In this document: positions 44,384-53,546 of the stretch, one piece after another | How positions within the stretch are numbered: the stretch's first letter is position 1 | Layout: the number at the start of each line of letters is the position of its first letter | Program-made: the position numbers and the translations under genes | Notes under the pieces: generated by a model | Databases searched by the model: none | Told to the model about the DNA's origin: nothing | Seen by the model: only the letters and a program-made list of their open reading frames with translations | Source of the DNA: DATKDF01 sp963752045 | GTDB lineage: Bacteria; Acidobacteriota; Vicinamibacteria; Vicinamibacterales; SCN-69-37 | NCBI GenBank assembly: GCA_963752045.1 | Contig: CAVVWN010000001.1 | Span: forward strand, 1 to 58,595 | Direction of reading: 5' to 3' | Length of the DNA: 58,595 bases

Positions 44384-46978
44384 GCCGAGTTCCACCTCGC
44401 GGGTGTCCATGCGGCCCACCGACAGGCTGGCGCGGAGCCTGTCGGTTCGCTCGAGCGCAGTCCCGGGCGCCGCGCCCTTGACGCCAATGGCCGCGTGCAT
44501 CACCTGGAACTGGCCGCGCAAGTCGACGGCGAGCCCCAGCGTGGAGAGCGCCGCAACCGCCTCGTCGGTGAGCGCGCGTGACGCGTCGAACTCGGTCGCT
44601 ACGACGACGACCCCGCCGGCCGGCACGCGGTCGATGAACGCCACCATCGCCGCCGCGTCGCTCTCACTCCAGGACAAGTCGAAAGCGCCCGTATCGAGGA
44701 CACGGCCGCTTGCCGGGTCGATCGCGACCAGGTAGTAGCCGCGGTCGGGCCGGAACATCCGCCCGTTGACCATGACGACCGCGCGCTCGCGATCGGAGGT
44801 TACCTCCACGTCGGCGGCCAGCCGCACGCCTGTCGTGCCAATCGGATGCGTCTCGGCGGCCTCGGTGAAGCGGTACGCCGCAGCAAGCTGGAACGCGTTC
44901 ATGCCTTCGAGCAGATCGGGCGTGAACGGCACCCGGTGCATCGTGAATCCGGATCCGCCGGCGTCGGTCGCCTCGAAGAGTGCCCGATCGTTGAGCGACA
45001 CGACGAGCGCGCCCTCGGTGCCAGGGCGGCCCGATGTGAGCCGAGCCTCGAAGACCAGTTCGCGCTTGTCAGCGAGCTCTCCATACGGCCAGCGCCGGAA
45101 CAGCTCCGCGCCGTGGCCTCGATCGACGATCTCGAAGATGTACTCCGACCCGAAGCGCGCGCGCTCGAGGAGCGCGCCGGGCTGCGCCGCGATATCGGCG
45201 AGCACCCGAGCGCGGTCGTCTGGTGCGTAGATCTCCGTCCGCACGACGGCAAAGCGCGGATGGAAATGCTCCCAGAGAACCGCGAGCTGATCGGGCGACA
45301 GGTCCGGCTCGGCCTCGAGGGCCTTGTACTGCCACGGAATGAGATAGCCAGTGCCGTTGACGACCCGGCGGCCGTACCGCTGGCTGGCGTACATCGCCCA
45401 CATGTTCGTCCAGTGGAGCGGATAATCGACGACGGCCCCTGTCTCCGGTTCCTGCGCGAGCCAGCGGTCGGCCTGCGTGGGCCCGGGCGCGGGCCGCAGG
45501 TCCGGGTTGGTGAATCGCAGGTCCAGGTTGACGAGCACGAGCAGTACGATCGCGATGCCAGCCGATGCGGCGGCGCTTCGGCCCCGCAGCAACCGCGCCA
45601 CCCCGAACCCGGCCAGCACCGACGTACCCAGCGAGAGAAGCAGCGACAGACGTTCGGGAGCCCTGATCACGAGCCGGACTGGCAGCAGGTCGAACCGCCA
45701 CAGACCCGATCCGATGTCGACCGGACCAGCGAACACACGGGGGCCGAGGGCAAGAAGGGCCCCGGCGACCGCGACGACCGTGTAGGCGAGCACGTGCCGC
45801 ACTTCCCCATCGACTGGGCCCGCGCGCGTGGATGCGGAGAGTCCGACGGCGCCAAGGGCCAGTCCGAAGAGCACGACGGGCGCCGCCGGCCGCAGTACGC
45901 CGAGCAGGAACTCACCGGGCGGGCCGGCGACGGCGGCGACGAGCGCCGCGACGACGAGCGCGGCCGTGAGGGCGGCGATCCACGCGAGGATCCGCCGCGA
46001 CGAGGACGGAGGCGCGCACACGCGCCGCAGGACGACCAGTGCCGGCAGTGTGAGCGCCAACGCCATGACGCCCGGGAACACGCCGGGGTGGCTCTCCTCG
46101 AATGGCGACAGCCACGCGCGATACGGCGCCATCGACGTGGCGGCCGGCGCGATGAGCCCGGCAAGATTTGCCGACATGTTGACGATGGAGCCCATCGTCT
46201 CGCGTCCCTCTCCGGTGAGCGGCGGCCACTGGGCCCCGATGCGCATGTAGGCACGCGCGAGGGGCACGAGCGCCAGCCCGCAGAGAATCGCAACGAGCAC
46301 CAGTCCCGCTGCTGGCCGTCGCGCGCGCGACAGATCGCCCGTGAGCAGCCAGACCGCGACGAGGCCGACGCCAATGGCTCCGATGATGGCCACATGCCAC
46401 GACGCAAGCGCGAGCAGCAGGGTGGCCAGCGCGAAGCCCGCCCAGCGCGCCCAGGTCGGCCGCTCGACGTATCGATGGAGCATGAGGAGCGAGAGCGGCA
46501 GCCACTGAGTCGCCAGCAGGTGTGCCTGTGTCAGGTGCAGCGCGCGGTACCCGCTGAACGCAAACAGGCACCCGGCGACGAGGCCGGCACCCGCCGATCC
46601 CGTCAGGCGACGCACGAGCAGGTGAGTAAACACGCCACTCAGGACAAACGTGGCGAAGAGCACGGCGTTGTAGATATAGACGCCGTCGGCGCCGCCCGCG
46701 GCGAGCGGCGCCGCGAGCACCGCACTCGAAAACTGATGGTCCAGGATGGCCAGCGTGTTCCGGAACGGATAGAAAATGTTCCCGTCCATCAGGTGTCCGG
46801 GATCGCGTACGAGCCGCTCCGCCATTTCCGTGAGCGACCACATGCCCGGCAGCACGTCCTCTGCCGCGTGAATCTGACGTGACGGGGCGTAGCCAAGCGG
46901 CCAGGTGTGGATCACGGCGAGCGCGCCGAACACGAGCAACGCAGCAAGCGTACCGACGGAGGTGCGGAGCTTTGGCAT
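44366..46978 (-). CDS. Polytopic membrane protein with C-terminal ILEI-type domain
   Basis: 870 residues from ATG 46978. About 10-12 helices; the early loop IHAAEDVLPGMWSLTEMAERL and NIFYPFRNTLAI resemble GT-C/YfhO-like membrane proteins. After the last helix a soluble region (about 500-720) follows. Residues ~730-850 match the interleukin-like EMT inducer (ILEI/PANDER, FAM3) fold: GYYLVAIDPASGRVLDTGAFDL, AAMVAFIDRVPAGGVVVVATEFDASRALTDEAVAALSTLGL, MHAAIGVKGAAPGTALE. That domain is best known from animal secreted proteins and likely binds carbohydrate. Convergent overlap with SBP4. Confidence 0.78.
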   Translation of the reverse strand: MPKLRTSVGTLAALLVFGALAVIHTWPLGYAPSRQIHAAEDVLPGMWSLTEMAERLVRDPGHLMDGNIFYPFRNTLAILDHQFSSAVLAAPLAAGGADGVYIYNAVLFATFVLSGVFTHLLVRRLTGSAGAGLVAGCLFAFSGYRALHLTQAHLLATQWLPLSLLMLHRYVERPTWARWAGFALATLLLALASWHVAIIGAIGVGLVAVWLLTGDLSRARRPAAGLVLVAILCGLALVPLARAYMRIGAQWPPLTGEGRETMGSIVNMSANLAGLIAPAATSMAPYRAWLSPFEESHPGVFPGVMALALTLPALVVLRRVCAPPSSSRRILAWIAALTAALVVAALVAAVAGPPGEFLLGVLRPAAPVVLFGLALGAVGLSASTRAGPVDGEVRHVLAYTVVAVAGALLALGPRVFAGPVDIGSGLWRFDLLPVRLVIRAPERLSLLLSLGTSVLAGFGVARLLRGRSAAASAGIAIVLLVLVNLDLRFTNPDLRPAPGPTQADRWLAQEPETGAVVDYPLHWTNMWAMYASQRYGRRVVNGTGYLIPWQYKALEAEPDLSPDQLAVLWEHFHPRFAVVRTEIYAPDDRARVLADIAAQPGALLERARFGSEYIFEIVDRGHGAELFRRWPYGELADKRELVFEARLTSGRPGTEGALVVSLNDRALFEATDAGGSGFTMHRVPFTPDLLEGMNAFQLAAAYRFTEAAETHPIGTTGVRLAADVEVTSDRERAVVMVNGRMFRPDRGYYLVAIDPASGRVLDTGAFDLSWSESDAAAMVAFIDRVPAGGVVVVATEFDASRALTDEAVAALSTLGLAVDLRGQFQVMHAAIGVKGAAPGTALERTDRLRASLSVGRMDTREVELGSLVLR

Positions 46979-47014
46979 AGGAAGCCGTGCCGCCGGGCGG
47001 CCGAGATCGGCGGA

Positions 47015-47020
47015 ATTATG
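47015..47020 (-). promoter_or_regulatory. Candidate -10 box for the ILEI membrane protein
   Basis: CATAAT on the minus strand lies 36 nt before ATG 46978, leaving a short leader. The surrounding 190 nt between this gene and the divergent outer-membrane receptor hold no other gene; on the plus side AGGAG (47158-47162) is the receptor's ribosome-binding site. Confidence 0.4.
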
Positions 47021-47168
47021 GCATGCCGCTTCCCGATACGGGCCGGCGCAGGCGCGACGCCTCCCGATCCCGGGCGGTACGCGGGACCGATGTCGACAAG
47101 CCGCACCGGGGTCTGGTACCCTCGGATGGCCTTTTCGAAGGTCCGTGCTTCCCTGCCAGGAGTGTTCG

Positions 47169-49988
47169 ATGTCTCAGTGGATTCCCACCCGCCTGCTCGC
47201 GGTTCTGCTTCTGCTTGCCCCGGTCGCCGCGACGGGTCAGACGACGAGTGGCGTGATCGACGGCGTCGTCACCGACCCGAGCGGCGGTGTCCTGCCCGGC
47301 GCGATGGTCGTGGCCAACAGCCCGGCCCTCATTCAGCGCGACCTCACCGTCTATTCGGATGCGAGCGGATACTTTCGACTGACCCTGCTGCCGCCCGGCG
47401 TGTACCAGGTGTCGTTCCGCATGCAGGGATTCCAGCCGGTCGTGCGGACGGACCTCGTCGTCCGCGTGGGCCAGACGACGCGCGAGGACGTCACGCTCGA
47501 GGTCGCCTCCGCGCAGGAGATGATCACGGTGACGGCCAACGCGCCGCTCATCGACCCTCGCAGCGCGAAGCTGGCGTTCACGTACACGTCGGAGCTCGCC
47601 GAAAACATCCCGACGGCGCGCAACATCAACGATCTGTTCGCCACGATTCCCGGCGTCCAGAGCGCGAACAACTTCGGCATCTACCAGCCGGGCGTCATCG
47701 AAGTGCAGACCGTGCTCGCCGCCGGCGAGCGGGCCAACGCCTACACGCTCGACGGCGCCAACGTCACCGACCCGGCCGGCCAGTGGAACATGCTGAGCTT
47801 CATGCCGTACGACACGATTGCCGAGGTCCAGCTCGTCAAGTCGGCCAAGCCCGCCGAGATCCCCTTCCAGGGAGGGCTGTTCAACACGATCACCAAGTCC
47901 GGCGGCAACGAGTTCAGCGGAGTCTTCGGCGGGTACTACTCGAGCGATGCCCTGCAGAGCACCAACGGCCAGAAGATCCGGGAGGAGTTCGACCTCGAGT
48001 CCACAAACCAGATCGTCGACGGCTACGAGGTCTCCGCGAGCCTCGGCGGCCACATCGTCCGCGACGCGCTCTGGTGGTACGGATCGGCGCGACGGATGAA
48101 GGACACGTCGGACGTGCTGGGATTCCCGACCAATATCACCAATGAGATCACGTCGCTCTCGGGGAAGGTCACCTGGCAGGCCAACGACAGGCACCGGTTC
48201 GCATTGACCACCACCCACTTCGAACAGGACGTCAGCCATTTCCTGTTTGGTTTCGCGCCGTCGCTCGCGCTCGACGTCAACGCGACGGCGGTCAGACCCG
48301 TCGTCGGCACGACGGCCGGCGTCACCTGGTCCGGCATTCTCAGCACGAACCTGGTCGCCGAGATGAGCTTCGGCAAGTCCGTCCAGGGGTTCGACCAGAA
48401 CATGCAGCCCGGCACGTCTCTGCCGGCCATTCTCGACCTGGCGACCGGCGCTCGCTCGCAGAATCTCGGCGACGGCACGCGCGTGCAGGACAACGACAAC
48501 CTCAGCCTCGCCGGATCGCTTGCCTGGTTCGTCCCGAAGGCGGCCGGCCGCCACGACATCAAGGTCGGCTTCGAATACACGCCGACGACGTCGAAGATCC
48601 TGTTCGACGACTTCGAGGATCACCGCCTGCACACCAGCCGCGGCAACAAGTTCGCCGTGCGCTTCCTGAGCACGCCGTCGCCGGCGGTCTGGGACAACGA
48701 CCAGACGTCGCTCTACGCGCAGGACGACTGGAGCATCGGCAGCAGGCTCACGATCAACGTCGGCGTGCGGTTCATGCACCTCGTCGCGGGCACGCCCGTG
48801 CAGCAGGTGAGCGGCGGCAACTGGGCGGGTACCGCGATTGCCGAGCGGTTCCCGGCCCTGAACGCCACGACCCTGCCGGCAACCGAGCTGGTCCGCTGGA
48901 ACACCGCCGAACCCCGGTTCGCGCTGTCGTACGCGCTCGACGATTCCAGCCGCACGATCCTCAGGGGCGGCGCCTCGCGGTACTACCACCACCTGCCGAG
49001 CTTCGGCCTGTTCGTCTCGAACCCGGCCTTCCCGCTCAACTACGTCACGCTCTGGTTCGACCGGAACAACGACAACCTCTTCCAGATCGGCGAGGACGGC
49101 CGGCTCCTCTTCTCCTTCGGCGGACAGCTCAATCCGGTGGACGACGACATTCGCCGCCCGTACACCAACGAGTACATGATTGGCCTGAGCCACGAGCTGA
49201 CGAGGGACATGCAGGTCAGCGCGAACTTCATCTACCGGAAGGACCAGGACATCAACGGCACCATCGATTCCACCGTGCCGTTCGACACGTACACGCCCGT
49301 CGACCGCACCGACCCGGGCCCGGACGGCGTCATCGGCACGGGTGACGACGGCATGATCACGGTGTACGCGCGGGATCCGGCCACGATCGGCAAGTCGGTC
49401 CTGCTGCTGACCAACCCCGAGGGCGACGATCGCACCTACAAGGGCCTCGAGCTCACCGCCTCCAGGCGGTTCACCAACAACTGGCAGGCCGTCGCCTCGC
49501 TCATCGTCTCCGAGATGGAGGTCATCCAGCCGACGGTGGCGCTGGCCTCATCGGGCATCTTCGACAACCCGAACGGCATCATCAACGCCAAGGGACTCGA
49601 CCCCACGAACCAGACCGTGCAGGTCAAGCTGCAGGGCACGTACATCTTCCCCTTCGGCCTCTCGGCGAGCGGCTTCTACAGCTACATCAGCGGCACGCCT
49701 TATACGCGCGAGCTCGTCGTCGAGGGACTGCCGCAAGGGACGTTCAGGGTATTCGCCGAGCCGCGCGGCGCGAGCCGGACCGACAACGCGAACCTCATGG
49801 ATCTCCGGCTCGAGCAGCGGTTCCGCTTCGGCACGTCGACGTACTTCGGCGTCATCCTGGACGTCTTCAATCTCTTCAACGCCTCGACGGTGGTCGACTA
49901 CGGAAGGATCACGGGCGTCGACTACGGCGAGCCCGTGGCCATCCGCAATCCGAGGCTCGCGCGCCTGGGCGTGCGATTCAGCTGGTAG
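47169..49988 (+). CDS. TonB-dependent-receptor-like outer-membrane protein with carboxypeptidase regulatory domain
   Basis: 939 residues from ATG 47169, with AGGAG 6 nt upstream. Signal peptide to about residue 23 (LLLLAPVAATGQ). Residues ~27-105 form a carboxypeptidase-regulatory-like sandwich (GVIDGVVTDPSGGVLPGAMVV, SGYFRLTLLPPGVYQVSF). A plug domain follows (ARNINDLFATIPGVQS, YTLDGANVTDPAG, VQLVKSAKPAEIPFQGGLFNTITKSGGNEFSG), then a ~22-strand barrel ending in LGVRFSW, whose terminal aromatic is the BamA signal. This type is greatly expanded in Acidobacteriota, often beside glycan-use genes. No TonB box is clear. Ligand unknown. Confidence 0.9.
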   Translation: MSQWIPTRLLAVLLLLAPVAATGQTTSGVIDGVVTDPSGGVLPGAMVVANSPALIQRDLTVYSDASGYFRLTLLPPGVYQVSFRMQGFQPVVRTDLVVRVGQTTREDVTLEVASAQEMITVTANAPLIDPRSAKLAFTYTSELAENIPTARNINDLFATIPGVQSANNFGIYQPGVIEVQTVLAAGERANAYTLDGANVTDPAGQWNMLSFMPYDTIAEVQLVKSAKPAEIPFQGGLFNTITKSGGNEFSGVFGGYYSSDALQSTNGQKIREEFDLESTNQIVDGYEVSASLGGHIVRDALWWYGSARRMKDTSDVLGFPTNITNEITSLSGKVTWQANDRHRFALTTTHFEQDVSHFLFGFAPSLALDVNATAVRPVVGTTAGVTWSGILSTNLVAEMSFGKSVQGFDQNMQPGTSLPAILDLATGARSQNLGDGTRVQDNDNLSLAGSLAWFVPKAAGRHDIKVGFEYTPTTSKILFDDFEDHRLHTSRGNKFAVRFLSTPSPAVWDNDQTSLYAQDDWSIGSRLTINVGVRFMHLVAGTPVQQVSGGNWAGTAIAERFPALNATTLPATELVRWNTAEPRFALSYALDDSSRTILRGGASRYYHHLPSFGLFVSNPAFPLNYVTLWFDRNNDNLFQIGEDGRLLFSFGGQLNPVDDDIRRPYTNEYMIGLSHELTRDMQVSANFIYRKDQDINGTIDSTVPFDTYTPVDRTDPGPDGVIGTGDDGMITVYARDPATIGKSVLLLTNPEGDDRTYKGLELTASRRFTNNWQAVASLIVSEMEVIQPTVALASSGIFDNPNGIINAKGLDPTNQTVQVKLQGTYIFPFGLSASGFYSYISGTPYTRELVVEGLPQGTFRVFAEPRGASRTDNANLMDLRLEQRFRFGTSTYFGVILDVFNLFNASTVVDYGRITGVDYGEPVAIRNPRLARLGVRFSW

Positions 49989-50011
49989 GACCGGCGCCGC
50001 GTCTGATCGGC

Positions 50012-50527
50012 TCAGCGCCCGTAGGCGGCAAACGCGATGACGTTACCGCCTGGCTCGCGCACGTAGATTTCATCCGCGCCCCACTCGGTGCGGCGCCGGG
50101 GAATGACCACCTCGGCATCGCCCAGCCCGGCCACGACCCGATCGAGATTGTCTACCGTCAGGTAGACGAGCGACGTCGTGTCGGCCATGAGCGCGGCGGC
50201 CTCGGCCATGTTCGCCTGGAGGTTCGCCTTCGAGTGATAGTGGATCTCGAGGCCGTCTTTCGCGATCGACACGAAGATCAGCTTCCCGTCGACCCAGTTG
50301 GGGCTGGCCTGGCTGAAGCCGAGCGCCTCCCAGAACGGCAGCACCGGCTCGATGGCCTCGACAGCCAGGATCGGCGTGACCCGCTGCAGGGTGGCGGGCG
50401 TGACGGCGACCGTTGCGGATCCGGCCGCGTCAGGCGGGGCCCCTCCCCCGGGGCCCTCGGTTGGCGCACCGCACGCCATAGCGGCGCCGGCCATGAGCAC
50501 GACGATTAGCCTCTTCGACGACAACAT
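50012..50527 (-). CDS. VOC/glyoxalase-fold lipoprotein
   Basis: 171 residues. Start at minus-strand ATG 50527 is chosen because GGAGG lies 5 nt upstream; ATG 50539 is the alternative. Signal LIVVLMAGAAMAC with lipobox Cys, then a short linker and a vicinal-oxygen-chelate-like domain (VTPILAVEAIEPVLPFWEALGF, GLEIHYHSK, LVYLTVDNLDRVVAGL, IYVREPGGNVIAFAAYG). Cytoplasmic VOC proteins are common; one anchored at the cell surface is not. The metal ligands are only partly conserved, so a binding rather than enzymatic role is possible. Confidence 0.78.
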   Translation of the reverse strand: MLSSKRLIVVLMAGAAMACGAPTEGPGGGAPPDAAGSATVAVTPATLQRVTPILAVEAIEPVLPFWEALGFSQASPNWVDGKLIFVSIAKDGLEIHYHSKANLQANMAEAAALMADTTSLVYLTVDNLDRVVAGLGDAEVVIPRRRTEWGADEIYVREPGGNVIAFAAYGR

Positions 50528-50605
50528 TCGAACCTCCATCCATGCCTTGACGGCAAACCACGCGAGCCGTTCGCGCTCCAGCCAGACCAGGACGAACAAC
50601 GGCTC

Positions 50606-50911
50606 CTAGCGCGTCAGCCGATTGTAGACCGAGGACAGCACGAAGCCAGCTGCCGCGCCGACCGCGAACGCGTACACGAAGCCGACGAAGGCGCCAACCA
50701 CCGTGACGGAGTATCCCGGAAAGTACTGTGACAGCAGTCCGAGGTGCGGACCGGCCGCGGGTCCGTCGCGAAGGGCCAGCACGAGCGTCGTCACGAAGAG
50801 CACGACGCCGCCGAGCAGTCCCAGGCCCACCGAGGTGGCCACTGCGTTCATCCGCAGCAAGGCGCGGTCGATCAGTTCCTCCTCGAGTGAGTGCTGGTCG
50901 GGCTTGGTCAT
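50606..50911 (-). CDS. Small membrane protein, tandem paralog A
   Basis: 101 residues from ATG 50911. Two membrane helices (GLGLLGGVVLFVTTLVLAL and VVGAFVGFVYAFAVGAAAGFVL) flank HLGLLSQYFPGYSVT. The same loop, HVGLLSQYLYGYTVT, and the same following helix occur in the next gene upstream, so the two are duplicates. No known family recognised. It starts 6 nt after the stop of paralog B, indicating one operon. Confidence 0.7.
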   Translation of the reverse strand: MTKPDQHSLEEELIDRALLRMNAVATSVGLGLLGGVVLFVTTLVLALRDGPAAGPHLGLLSQYFPGYSVTVVGAFVGFVYAFAVGAAAGFVLSSVYNRLTR

Positions 50912-50917
50912 ACGTCC

Positions 50918-51307
50918 TCAGAAGCGATCGAGCAGGTCGGCAGCCGCCCGGGATTCGGCTCGCCACCAGACGATTCGCAGATATGCCGCCATCCAGAAGT
51001 TCCGCGCGCGCGCAAACAGCTGACCAACCAGGTACCCGATGACCAGCCCGTAGGCCGCGCTCAGGAAGGCCCCGCCCGTCGTCACGGTGTATCCATAGAG
51101 GTACTGCGAGAGCAGCCCCACGTGATCGGACAGGTGCCAGTCGGCGCCCTGGGCCGGGACGATGGTGATGGCGAAGAGCGTGAGGCTGCAGAGCACGCCT
51201 GCCGCGACCCCGAACGGATGCGGCGCGAGCCGACCGATGACGGCGGCGCCATGCTCGGGCAACGCGACGTCGCCGATCCGATCGCCGGGGGCCGATTCGG
51301 GCGCCAT
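50918..51307 (-). CDS. Small membrane protein, tandem paralog B
   Basis: 129 residues from ATG 51307. Longer N-terminal tail, then helices VAAGVLCSLTLFAITIV and GAFLSAAYGLVIGYLVGQLF around HVGLLSQYLYGYTVT, and a C-terminal amphipathic tail (FWMAAYLRIVWWRAESRAA). Paralog of the adjacent gene. A TATACT box ends 6 nt before its ATG, implying a leaderless transcript for the pair. Confidence 0.7.
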   Translation of the reverse strand: MAPESAPGDRIGDVALPEHGAAVIGRLAPHPFGVAAGVLCSLTLFAITIVPAQGADWHLSDHVGLLSQYLYGYTVTTGGAFLSAAYGLVIGYLVGQLFARARNFWMAAYLRIVWWRAESRAAADLLDRF

Positions 51308-51313
51308 ACGCGC

Positions 51314-51319
51314 AGTATA
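51314..51319 (-). promoter_or_regulatory. -10 box giving a leaderless transcript
   Basis: TATACT on the minus strand, then GCGCGT, then ATG 51307. Transcription would begin at or next to the start codon. No clear -35 box. Confidence 0.5.
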
Positions 51320-51353
51320 GTCCCGTCGTCGTCGATCCCGGCGGCCGTCTGCC

Positions 51354-52112
51354 TCAGTGGCGCCGGAGCCGGCGTGCCCAACGGCGCGCGGTGAGCCAGG
51401 CGCGCCCGGGCGCCGAGTCGAGGAGCGCCGGCGCCGATCGCCTGCGCAGGTAGTAGGCGTCGATGCGCGGCAGCAGGAATCGGGCGACCAGATCGCGCTC
51501 GGTCACGAGCCCAAGCCGTGCCGTGCAGGCGCCGGCGTGGACCCGGCGGGCCGCCTCGAGCGCGGCCTGGTCCGATCCCCCGTACGGATAGGCAAGGAGC
51601 GGAGTCTCGACACCGAGCCGGGTTTCGAGCAGGCTTCGCGCCCGCTTGAGCTCGTCCTCGACGTCGGCGGCCGCGCGGCCGCTGAGCGTGGCGTGATCGT
51701 ACCCGTGCGAGCCAATCTCCCAGCCTCCCTGCACCAGCCGATGGAGGTCCGGCCAGTCGGCCAGGTCCAGCACGGGAATGGAGGCCGGCTGGCCCGGCCA
51801 GCGATTGTCCGCACCGGCGCGGCCGGCAATGACGAACACGGTGGCGGCAAATCCGAGGTCGGCCAGGACCGGTAGCGCTTCCGAGACGACGTTCCGGTAG
51901 GCATCGTCGAAGGAGATCCCGAAGGTGCGGGCGCTCGGTCCACGAGCGCGCCAGGCGTCGATGGCGCCCGAGACGGTGGTGCCGTGCCATCCTGCGGCAG
52001 CCATGTCGCGCATGATCGCGGCAAACCGCGCCGGCGGCATGGAGATGACCGAGCCGGTCTGATCCACCGAATGGAAGGTCAGGATCGGGAACGAGGCGGT
52101 CACGGCGACCAT
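51354..52112 (-). CDS. Polysaccharide deacetylase (NodB-homology) family protein
   Basis: 252 residues from ATG 52112; upstream in-frame codons are not conserved. NodB motifs: TFHSVD (12-17), FGISFDDAYRN with Asp69/Asp70, EIGSHGYDH with His136 and His140 as metal ligands, LLAYPYGGSDQ. It would remove N-acetyl or similar acyl groups from a glycan or peptidoglycan. There is no signal peptide, so action is cytoplasmic or export is non-classical. The family and the cluster upstream point to surface-glycan modification. Confidence 0.87.
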   Translation of the reverse strand: MVAVTASFPILTFHSVDQTGSVISMPPARFAAIMRDMAAAGWHGTTVSGAIDAWRARGPSARTFGISFDDAYRNVVSEALPVLADLGFAATVFVIAGRAGADNRWPGQPASIPVLDLADWPDLHRLVQGGWEIGSHGYDHATLSGRAAADVEDELKRARSLLETRLGVETPLLAYPYGGSDQAALEAARRVHAGACTARLGLVTERDLVARFLLPRIDAYYLRRRSAPALLDSAPGRAWLTARRWARRLRRH

Positions 52113-52303
52113 AGTAGTCGCTCCGCGAGCCTGGTTCGACCCTGCCGCGCGGAGATCTCCCCAACGAACGCGCGAACTTGCCCACCGGCCGGCCGACGCG
52201 GGTCCCCCGGCACGGCATAGCGCGGCCGGCCGGTATCTGGCGCACCTCTTGCAGAGGTCTGGCAACGTCCGACACGGTCCGGGAACCTCTTCCAGGAGTG
52301 ACC

Positions 52304-52759
52304 ATGAGCGGTCGCTTTCGGCACTACGACCACGTAATACGCGTTGCCAGCCTTTTCATCGGAGGGTTCGCCCTCTTCCTCGTTCTTCGCATGCTACTCA
52401 TCCCGGACGACTTCGGTCTCCTCGGCTTCTATCGCGCGGGCGCCATTGATGACGCCCGCGCGGTGCCGATGAACTACGCGGGGCAGGACGCCTGTGTCAC
52501 CTGCCACGTCGACATCGACGAGTTGCGCCAGGCGGCTCGCCACGCGCGCGTGTCGTGCGAAGCGTGCCACGGGCCCGCGGGCAGGCACGTCGAAGAGTTC
52601 GAGCCGAAGCCGACGATCGCCGACGCGCGCGCGCTCTGCGTGCGCTGCCACGCGGCGAGCGCCGGCAAGCCGGCCTTCCTGCCCGTCGTCGTGCCGAACG
52701 ACCATGCCGGCGACGTCTCGTGCACGGATTGCCACAATCCGCACAAACCGGTGTTCTGA
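52304..52759 (+). CDS. Membrane-anchored tetraheme cytochrome c
   Basis: 151 residues from ATG 52304, after CAGGAG. One N-terminal membrane anchor (VIRVASLFIGGFALFLVLRML). Four heme c sites: CVTCH (64-68), CEACH (85-89), CVRCH (112-116), CTDCH (140-144). Extra histidines (RQAARH, GRHVEEFE, PNDHAGD, NPHKPVF) can serve as distal ligands. It is the first gene of a three-gene respiratory module with a Tat-exported ferredoxin and a NrfD-like quinol subunit. Confidence 0.9.
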   Translation: MSGRFRHYDHVIRVASLFIGGFALFLVLRMLLIPDDFGLLGFYRAGAIDDARAVPMNYAGQDACVTCHVDIDELRQAARHARVSCEACHGPAGRHVEEFEPKPTIADARALCVRCHAASAGKPAFLPVVVPNDHAGDVSCTDCHNPHKPVF

Positions 52760-52772
52760 TCGAGGAGCGGTC

Positions 52773-53546
52773 ATGGAGCAGGATCGTCGCGCGTTTCTCC
52801 AGCAGGCCGGCAAGTTCATGGTGCTCACCGGGGCTGCCTCGGTGGCCTGGGACTATGTCATCGCTGGTGCCCCGGAACAGGCCCCCAACTACGTGGCAAC
52901 CGAGCACTGGTGGGGCATGGTCATCGACATCGACAAGTGCATCGGCTGCGGCAACTGCGTGCGCGCGTGCAAGGCCGAGAACAACGTGCCCACAGACGAC
53001 GAAGCCGAAGGCTGCTATCGCACATGGGTGGAACGCTACCGCGTCGACGTGTCCGACATGGACCACCCGATGGTCGACTCTCCCGAGGGCGCCTACAACG
53101 GCTTCCCCGTCATCGACGAACCCGGTACCGGCCTGAAGGTGTTCTTCGTCCCCAAGCTCTGCAATCACTGCGCGCACTCACCCTGCGTGCAGGTCTGCCC
53201 GATCGGGGCGACCTTCGAGAGCCCCGACGGCGTGGTGCTCGTCGACAAGGACCGCTGCCTGGGCTGCCGCTACTGTGTGCAGGCGTGTCCGTACGGGTGC
53301 CGCTTCATCGACCCGCGCACGCACACGGCCGACAAGTGCACGCTCTGTTATCACCGCATCACCAAGGGCCTCACGACGGCCTGCTGCGAGGCGTGCCCGA
53401 CCGGCGCGCGGCAACTCGTCGATCTCAAGAACCCGGATGACCCGGTTCACGAGTTCCTGCGCACCCACAAGGTGCACGTGCTCAAGCCGCAGATGGCGAC
53501 CGGCGCCAAGGTCTACTACAACGCCCTCGACGGGGCGGTGCGCTAG
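52773..53546 (+). CDS. Tat-exported 4Fe-4S ferredoxin subunit (DsrO/HybA type)
   Basis: 257 residues from ATG 52773, after GAGGAG. Twin-arginine signal DRRAFLQQAGKFMVLTG. Four cysteine clusters for [4Fe-4S] centres: CIGCGNCVRAC (56-66), CNHCAHSPCVQVCP, CLGCRYCVQACPYGC, and CTLCYHRI...CCEACP. This is the electron-transfer subunit of complex-iron-sulfur-molybdoenzyme-like and Dsr-type membrane complexes. It ends inside an inverted-repeat element; the NrfD gene follows 174 nt later. Confidence 0.92.
   Translation: MEQDRRAFLQQAGKFMVLTGAASVAWDYVIAGAPEQAPNYVATEHWWGMVIDIDKCIGCGNCVRACKAENNVPTDDEAEGCYRTWVERYRVDVSDMDHPMVDSPEGAYNGFPVIDEPGTGLKVFFVPKLCNHCAHSPCVQVCPIGATFESPDGVVLVDKDRCLGCRYCVQACPYGCRFIDPRTHTADKCTLCYHRITKGLTTACCEACPTGARQLVDLKNPDDPVHEFLRTHKVHVLKPQMATGAKVYYNALDGAVR

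Noticed and set aside
44846..46882. 678-codon plus-strand frame opposite the ILEI membrane protein
   Set aside because: Hydrophilic shadow frame with no motif; the other strand has helices and an ILEI domain.
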